Part shown: positions 60,027 through 64,000 of the stretch, piece after piece | How the letters are laid out: each line of letters begins with the position of its first letter | Position numbering within the stretch: position 1 is the stretch's first letter | Source: Aliivibrio sp. S3MY1 | GTDB lineage: Bacteria; Pseudomonadota; Gammaproteobacteria; Enterobacterales; Vibrionaceae | Assembly (NCBI RefSeq): GCF_028765575.1 | Contig: NZ_JARACO010000008.1 | Location: 1-64,000, forward strand | Direction of reading: 5' to 3' | Length of the DNA: 64,000 nt | Made by a program: the position numbers and the translations under genes | Notes under the pieces: model-generated | Databases searched by the model: none | The model's input: only the letters and a program-made list of their open reading frames with translations | What the model was told of the DNA's origin: nothing

Positions 60027-60803
60027 TTATCGTAGAGCTACTTTTTCTATAAAACGATTTATGACTCGATAAATGGTGTCTGGTTTTTCTGCATGTAGCC
60101 AGTGTCCAGTGCCATTAACGACGTGTGCTTTTGCATTTGGAAATTGCGCCATAATGTCTTGTTGGTAGTCGGCGATGATGTAATCGGAATTCTGACCTTT
60201 TACAAATAGAACATTTCCAGCGAACGGAGTTATTTTATCCCAACCAATAATATGAGAATAATTATCGAATAAGGCACTTACATTAAAACGAAGTGCGAGA
60301 CGGTCGCCGTTTTTATACAGTGATTTACTTAAAAACTGACGAACACCCGGCTCAACGATAGAGCGAGCAAGTATTGAGTCTGCTTCTTTACGGCTGGCTG
60401 GGGGGGTCTCAACTAATTGTTGAAGACCAGAAAATACAGCATCGTGTTTTCGCTCTGGATAAGCGATAGGAGCCATATCTAATACCACGAGTGAAGCCAG
60501 CAATGATGGTTTGATGTTTGCAATAGCCATCGCAACTTTACCCCCCATAGAGTGGCCAATAAGGTGCGCGGATGAAATGGATAAATGTTCAAGTAATTGA
60601 ATCACATCAGCGGCAAGCACGTGGTAATTATGCTCGTCAGATTGAAATGACTGTCCATGGTTTCGAAGATCAACACTGATCACTCGATAATCATTTTCAA
60701 ATTGTCGCGCAAGTAACCCGAGATTATCTAAATTACCAAATAGGCCATGAATAAGGATCAAAGGATCCCCATTTCCTTGTTCTTTATAGTTAAGTAGCTT
60801 CAT
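60027..60803 (-). CDS. ybfF: Alpha/beta-hydrolase esterase YbfF
   Basis: The 258-residue protein has the oxyanion motif HGLFGNLDNL at residues 19-28, the nucleophile elbow GHSMGG (Ser near 93) and the catalytic His in GTGHWLHAEKP near 235. An acid in the FVKGQNSDYI region completes the triad. E. coli YbfF cleaves acyl-CoA and small esters; its physiological substrate is not settled. Divergent from seqA with a palindromic gap of 94 bases, as in E. coli. Confidence 0.92.
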   Translation of the reverse strand: MKLLNYKEQGNGDPLILIHGLFGNLDNLGLLARQFENDYRVISVDLRNHGQSFQSDEHNYHVLAADVIQLLEHLSISSAHLIGHSMGGKVAMAIANIKPSLLASLVVLDMAPIAYPERKHDAVFSGLQQLVETPPASRKEADSILARSIVEPGVRQFLSKSLYKNGDRLALRFNVSALFDNYSHIIGWDKITPFAGNVLFVKGQNSDYIIADYQQDIMAQFPNAKAHVVNGTGHWLHAEKPDTIYRVINRFIEKVALR

Positions 60804-60837
60804 TTTTCTGCGTAGTGTTAGGTTTGTCGTAGAGTAT

Positions 60838-60862
60838 CACGATTATACAATGTATAATCGTG
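60838..60862. promoter_or_regulatory. Palindrome between ybfF and seqA with mirrored TATAAT boxes
   Basis: CACGATTATA and TATAATCGTG flank a five-base loop. Each arm carries a perfect -10 hexamer TATAAT, one per strand (60853-60858 plus; 60842-60847 minus), facing the two divergent genes. Good -35 boxes at 17 bases are not seen. Confidence 0.5.
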
Positions 60863-60897
60863 CCTTCATAAATAGATTATAGAATACGAACCATATA

Positions 60898-61446
60898 ATG
60901 AAGACAATTGAAGTAGACGAAGAACTATACCGCTTTATTGCGAGCCAAACTCAACACATCGGTGAAAGTGCCTCTGATATTTTACGTCGTCTCTTAATGC
61001 AGACATCACCTTTAGACTCTGCTATTTCTGTTTCTACTTCTGTTGAAGTTCAGAAAAAAGGCATTGTAGTTAGCAAAGATGCAGGTAAAGAGATATCAGT
61101 AGATCGTGTTAAAGCGGTACGTACCTTATTAATCTCTGATGAATTCTCAGCATTAGACAAAGCAATCGACCGTTTTTTAACGGTACTTTCAGAATTATAT
61201 AAAATTGACTCAAAAGCATTCTCTGAAGCGACGGAAGTGAAGGGAAGAACTCGAGTTTATTTTGCAGACAATCAAGACACATTGATTGCTAGTGGTAAAA
61301 CAACCAAGCCAAGAGAAATCAATGGCACTCCATTTTGGGTTATCACGAATACAAATACGAATCGCAAGCGCCACATGGTTGAATTGTTGATGGAGCGTAT
61401 GGGTTTCCATCATGATTTGACAGAAAAAGTGTGCTCGGCGATTTAA
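60898..61446 (+). CDS. seqA: Negative regulator of replication initiation SeqA
   Basis: SeqA binds hemimethylated GATC sites and delays re-initiation at oriC. The 182-residue protein (E. coli 181) has the N-terminal multimerisation helices MKTIEVDEELYRFIASQTQH and SASDILRRLLM, a linker, and the DNA-binding C-terminal domain. That domain includes TNTNTNRKRHMVELLMERMGF (the asparagine-containing GATC-contact loop, near 152-166). Followed by pgm after 141 bases, the enteric order. Confidence 0.96.
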   Translation: MKTIEVDEELYRFIASQTQHIGESASDILRRLLMQTSPLDSAISVSTSVEVQKKGIVVSKDAGKEISVDRVKAVRTLLISDEFSALDKAIDRFLTVLSELYKIDSKAFSEATEVKGRTRVYFADNQDTLIASGKTTKPREINGTPFWVITNTNTNRKRHMVELLMERMGFHHDLTEKVCSAI

Positions 61447-61458
61447 ATTTTTGAGCAA

Positions 61459-61554
61459 TTATACCAATAAGCATAAGTATTTTCTTATTCTTACTTGCTA
61501 ACGTCGATTTTTCTACGCAATTATCTGATCAAAAGCTTAGCCAAATTGGTATAA
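61459..61554. repeat. 96-base element with TTATACCAAT ends between seqA and pgm
   Basis: TTATACCAAT (61459-61468) is matched by ATTGGTATAA (61545-61554) in perfect inverted orientation. Inside is a small hairpin ATAAG/CTTAT (61472-61488). It fills most of the seqA-pgm gap. Similar ACCAAT starts are found in other gaps of this window (for example near 45809 and 56231). It may be a dispersed small repeat. Confidence 0.45.
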
Positions 61555-61587
61555 CTCAAATTATAATTTGTCACAAGGAATCGTCAA

Positions 61588-63234
61588 ATGGCTATACATC
61601 CTCGCGCTGGGCAGAAAGCTCAGCAAGAAGATTTACACAACATCCCTGCATTAGTTGCTCATTACTTTTTATTAGAACCAGATGCAACTAATCCCGATCA
61701 AAAAGTTCAGTTTGGTACCTCTGGGCACCGAGGAACTTCTGATAAAGCAACGTTTAATCAGCATCATATTTGGGCTATTGCTCAAGCTGTTGTTGATGTT
61801 CGTAAAGAGACTGGGGTAACTGGCCCACTTTTTTTAGGAAAAGACACACACGCTTTATCTGAACCTGCATTTATTTCTACCATTGAAGTGCTTGTGGCTA
61901 ATGGTGTTGAAGTGATTATCCAAGAAGATAATGGCTATACACCAACACCAGGCATATCTCATGCAATTCTGACTCATAATGTCAAATATGATCATAAAGC
62001 AGATGGTCTCGTAATTACCCCTTCGCATAATCCTCCTCAAGATGGTGGGATAAAATATAACCCGACACACGGCGGCCCAGCGGAAGGTGACTTAACTACG
62101 GCGATTGAAAATCAAGCCAATGCCTATATTGCGAATGAATTAAGTGGTGTGAAGCGCATTGCGATCGATGACGCAATGAAATCTGATCTGGTTAAGCAAG
62201 TGGATTTAGTGAAGCCATATATTGATGATCTTAAAAATGTTATTAATATTGACGCGATTCAAAAAGCAAATCTTAAATTAGGTGTAGATCCACTTGGTGG
62301 CTCTGGTATTGAATACTGGCGTCAAATAGGTCAAGCCTTTGAGCTAAATTTAACGTTAGTAAGTGAAGCGATTGATCCTTCATTCCAATTTATGTCGTTA
62401 GATAAAGACGGTGTAGTGCGTATGGATTGTTCTTCGCCTTACGCAATGGCGGGTTTGTTATCTTTAAAAGATGATTACGATTTAGCGTTTGGTAATGATC
62501 CTGATTATGATCGTCATGGCATCGTTACACCATCAGGTTTAATGAATCCCAACCATTATCTAGCGGTATGCATTGATTATTTATATCGTAATCGCCCAGA
62601 GTGGAAACCAGAGGTTGCCGTAGGTAAGACTTTAGTGTCTTCAGCGATTATTGATAAAGTTGTTGCTGATTTAGGCCGTAATTTATGCGAAGTACCTGTT
62701 GGCTTTAAATGGTTTGTTGATGGATTGTACAATGGTCGTTTAGGTTTTGGTGGTGAAGAGAGTGCTGGCGCTTCTTTCTTACGCTTTGATGGTACACCTT
62801 GGTCAACGGATAAGGATGGTATTCTTTTGTGTCTTCTTGCGGCTGAAATAACAGCGGTAACAGGTATGAACCCTCAAGAGTACTACAATAAACTTGCAGT
62901 TCAGCATGGTGAATCTAGCTATAACCGAATTCAAGCCGTTGCTAATAAAGCACAAAAATCAGTATTAAGTAAATTGTCTCCTGAAATGGTCTCGGCAACA
63001 ACGCTTGCTGGTGATGAGATCACGGCTCGTTTAACACATGCTCCAGGTAATGGCGCGGCGATTGGTGGCCTTAAAGTAACAACCGTTAATGGTTGGTTTG
63101 CAGCTCGTCCATCGGGAACAGAAGAGATCTACAAGATTTACTGTGAAAGCTTTAAAGGTGCCGAACATTTAGCATTGATTGAACAAGAAGCTCAAGAGAT
63201 TGTAAGTAACGTATTTAAAGATGCTGGCTTATAA
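61588..63234 (+). CDS. pgm: Phosphoglucomutase, alpha-D-glucose phosphate-specific
   Basis: Pgm interconverts glucose-1-P and glucose-6-P, linking glycolysis with glycogen, trehalose and UDP-glucose. The 548-residue protein (E. coli 546) has the phosphoserine Ser146 in [11 protein letters not shown], the metal loop DPDYDRHG near 306, the sugar loop [12 protein letters not shown] near 390 and the phosphate loop [13 protein letters not shown] near 510. AAGGAA stands before the ATG. Ends with a terminator. Confidence 0.97.
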   Translation: MAIHPRAGQKAQQEDLHNIPALVAHYFLLEPDATNPDQKVQFGTSGHRGTSDKATFNQHHIWAIAQAVVDVRKETGVTGPLFLGKDTHALSEPAFISTIEVLVANGVEVIIQEDNGYTPTPGISHAILTHNVKYDHKADGLVITPSHNPPQDGGIKYNPTHGGPAEGDLTTAIENQANAYIANELSGVKRIAIDDAMKSDLVKQVDLVKPYIDDLKNVINIDAIQKANLKLGVDPLGGSGIEYWRQIGQAFELNLTLVSEAIDPSFQFMSLDKDGVVRMDCSSPYAMAGLLSLKDDYDLAFGNDPDYDRHGIVTPSGLMNPNHYLAVCIDYLYRNRPEWKPEVAVGKTLVSSAIIDKVVADLGRNLCEVPVGFKWFVDGLYNGRLGFGGEESAGASFLRFDGTPWSTDKDGILLCLLAAEITAVTGMNPQEYYNKLAVQHGESSYNRIQAVANKAQKSVLSKLSPEMVSATTLAGDEITARLTHAPGNGAAIGGLKVTTVNGWFAARPSGTEEIYKIYCESFKGAEHLALIEQEAQEIVSNVFKDAGL

Positions 63235-63256
63235 TTAAAATCAGTAAAGAGTTAGT

Positions 63257-63286
63257 AAAAAGCAGCGCATGTCGCTGCTTTTTTAT
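63257..63286 (+). terminator. Terminator after pgm
   Basis: AAAGCAGCG and CGCTGCTTT pair around CATGT, followed by Ts. Confidence 0.88.
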
Positions 63287-63307
63287 TATAAAAAACGGAT
63301 GGTAATG

Positions 63308-64000
63308 ATGAACAATTTTCAGCTAGAACAGTTATTAAATAAAGAGCTTAAACCTCAATTAATTAAAGACTATTGCCCAAATGGATTACAAGTTGAAGGC
63401 AAATGTGAAGTCAAAAAAATCATTACAGGTGTAACGGCTTCGCAAGCATTAATTGATGCCGCAATTGAAAAAAATGCAGATGCTTTACTTGTTCACCATG
63501 GTTACTTTTGGAAAGGTGAAAGTGAATCAATTAAAGGAATGAAGGGTAATCGTATTCGTTCTTTAATTAAAAATGATATCAATTTGTTAGTGTACCACCT
63601 TCCTTTAGATATTCATCCAACATTAGGTAACAATGCAGAATTAGCTCGTTTATTCTCTATTTCAAATATAGAAGGGCTAGAAGCAATTCCTCAATCTATT
63701 GCAATGAAAGGAGAGTTTGAGGTTGCGTTATCTGGCGAAGAGTTAGGTGCACGAATTGATCAAGTATTAAACAGAGCTCCTTTACATATAATACCTGATG
63801 TTGATAAAGAGATAAAAACGGTGGCTTGGTGTTCTGGTGGTGGACAAGATTACATTGAGCTAGCGGCACAACAAGGGATTGATGCGTTTATTTCTGGCGA
63901 GGTATCTGAAAGAACGACGTATATTGCGCGTGAATTAGGTATTCACTATTTTGCCGCAGGTCATCATGCGACCGAGCGCTATGGTGTTAAGGCTCTGGGT
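63308..64000 (+). CDS. ybgI: Nif3-like dinuclear metal-centre protein YbgI, cut by window edge
   Basis: The frame is open from the ATG at 63308 to the last base (231 residues; the family has about 250). It shows DYCPNGLQVEG (near 20), VTASQALIDAA, VHHGYFWKGES with metal histidines (near 63), HLPLDIHPTLGNN and, near the end, SGEVSERTTYIARE and AGHHATERYG. This is a YbgI/Nif3-type protein; the family forms hexamers with a dinuclear metal site and unknown reaction (named by some as a GTP cyclohydrolase I type 2). A second ATG lies directly before it at 63305. Confidence 0.93.
   Translation, partial: MNNFQLEQLLNKELKPQLIKDYCPNGLQVEGKCEVKKIITGVTASQALIDAAIEKNADALLVHHGYFWKGESESIKGMKGNRIRSLIKNDINLLVYHLPLDIHPTLGNNAELARLFSISNIEGLEAIPQSIAMKGEFEVALSGEELGARIDQVLNRAPLHIIPDVDKEIKTVAWCSGGGQDYIELAAQQGIDAFISGEVSERTTYIARELGIHYFAAGHHATERYGVKALG

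Overview
The window looks like a stretch of the large chromosome of a Vibrionaceae bacterium, most likely Aliivibrio (A. fischeri or a close relative). The evidence is low GC, toxR-toxS lying divergent to htpG, a nagE/nagAC divergon, a nirBDC-cobA block, a DUF411 copper protein beside copA/cueR, and protein sequences that read like Vibrio orthologues throughout. The species call is from memory of these families, not from a search. I see no prophage, insertion sequence, CRISPR array, integron or foreign island; the region is core genome.

Layout. 1-230: end of a tRNA operon (Met, Leu) on the minus strand with its promoter. 532-4888: minus-strand ychF-pth and prs-ispE-lolB. 5057-10374: plus-strand hemA-prfA-prmC-sirB2-sirB1-kdsA, the same divergon as in E. 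coli. 10459-15215: minus-strand nitrite module (nirB, nirD, nirC, cobA) with an FNR-like site ahead of nirB. 15505-17387: a chemoreceptor gene broken by an 8-bp tandem duplication. 17758-19419: nutA, then tRNA-Pro. 19798-23531: copper module (copG, a 24-codon membrane ORF, copA, divergent cueR). 23554-30974: ybbN, a short-chain dehydrogenase, the proVWX betaine transporter, yfcH and yfcE. 31071-34617: toxS, toxR and htpG; toxR is frameshifted near its 3' end by a third copy of a 5-bp repeat. 34880-45808: adk, hemH, tig, clpP, clpX, lon, hupB, ppiD and a ComEA-like gene, i.e. protein quality control. 45911-51754: peptide transporter, rfaH, asnB, cation/proton antiporter. 51836-56079: GlcNAc regulon. 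56255-64000: glnS, fur, a DUF4442 protein, fldA, DUF2788, ybfF, seqA, pgm and the start of a Nif3-like gene.

How the parts work together. NirBD reduces nitrite with siroheme whose precursor CobA makes, NirC brings nitrite in, and the FNR-like site ties this to low oxygen. CueR-CopA-CopG is a self-contained copper defence unit with a textbook 19-bp-spacer promoter. NagE imports GlcNAc as GlcNAc-6-P, NagA deacetylates it and NagC represses through two operators. Tig, ClpXP, Lon, PpiD and HtpG form a folding and proteolysis set, with heat-shock-type promoters visible before htpG and lon.

Most unusual observations. Two sensory genes, toxR and a methyl-accepting chemotaxis protein, each carry one extra copy of a short tandem repeat (5 bp and 8 bp). 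Removing one unit in silico restores a full-length family-typical C-terminus in both. This could be reversible slippage, strain-specific loss, or sequencing error. Two very small membrane ORFs (24 and 21 codons) and several long inverted repeats are also recorded. I did not find a convincing undescribed multi-gene system.
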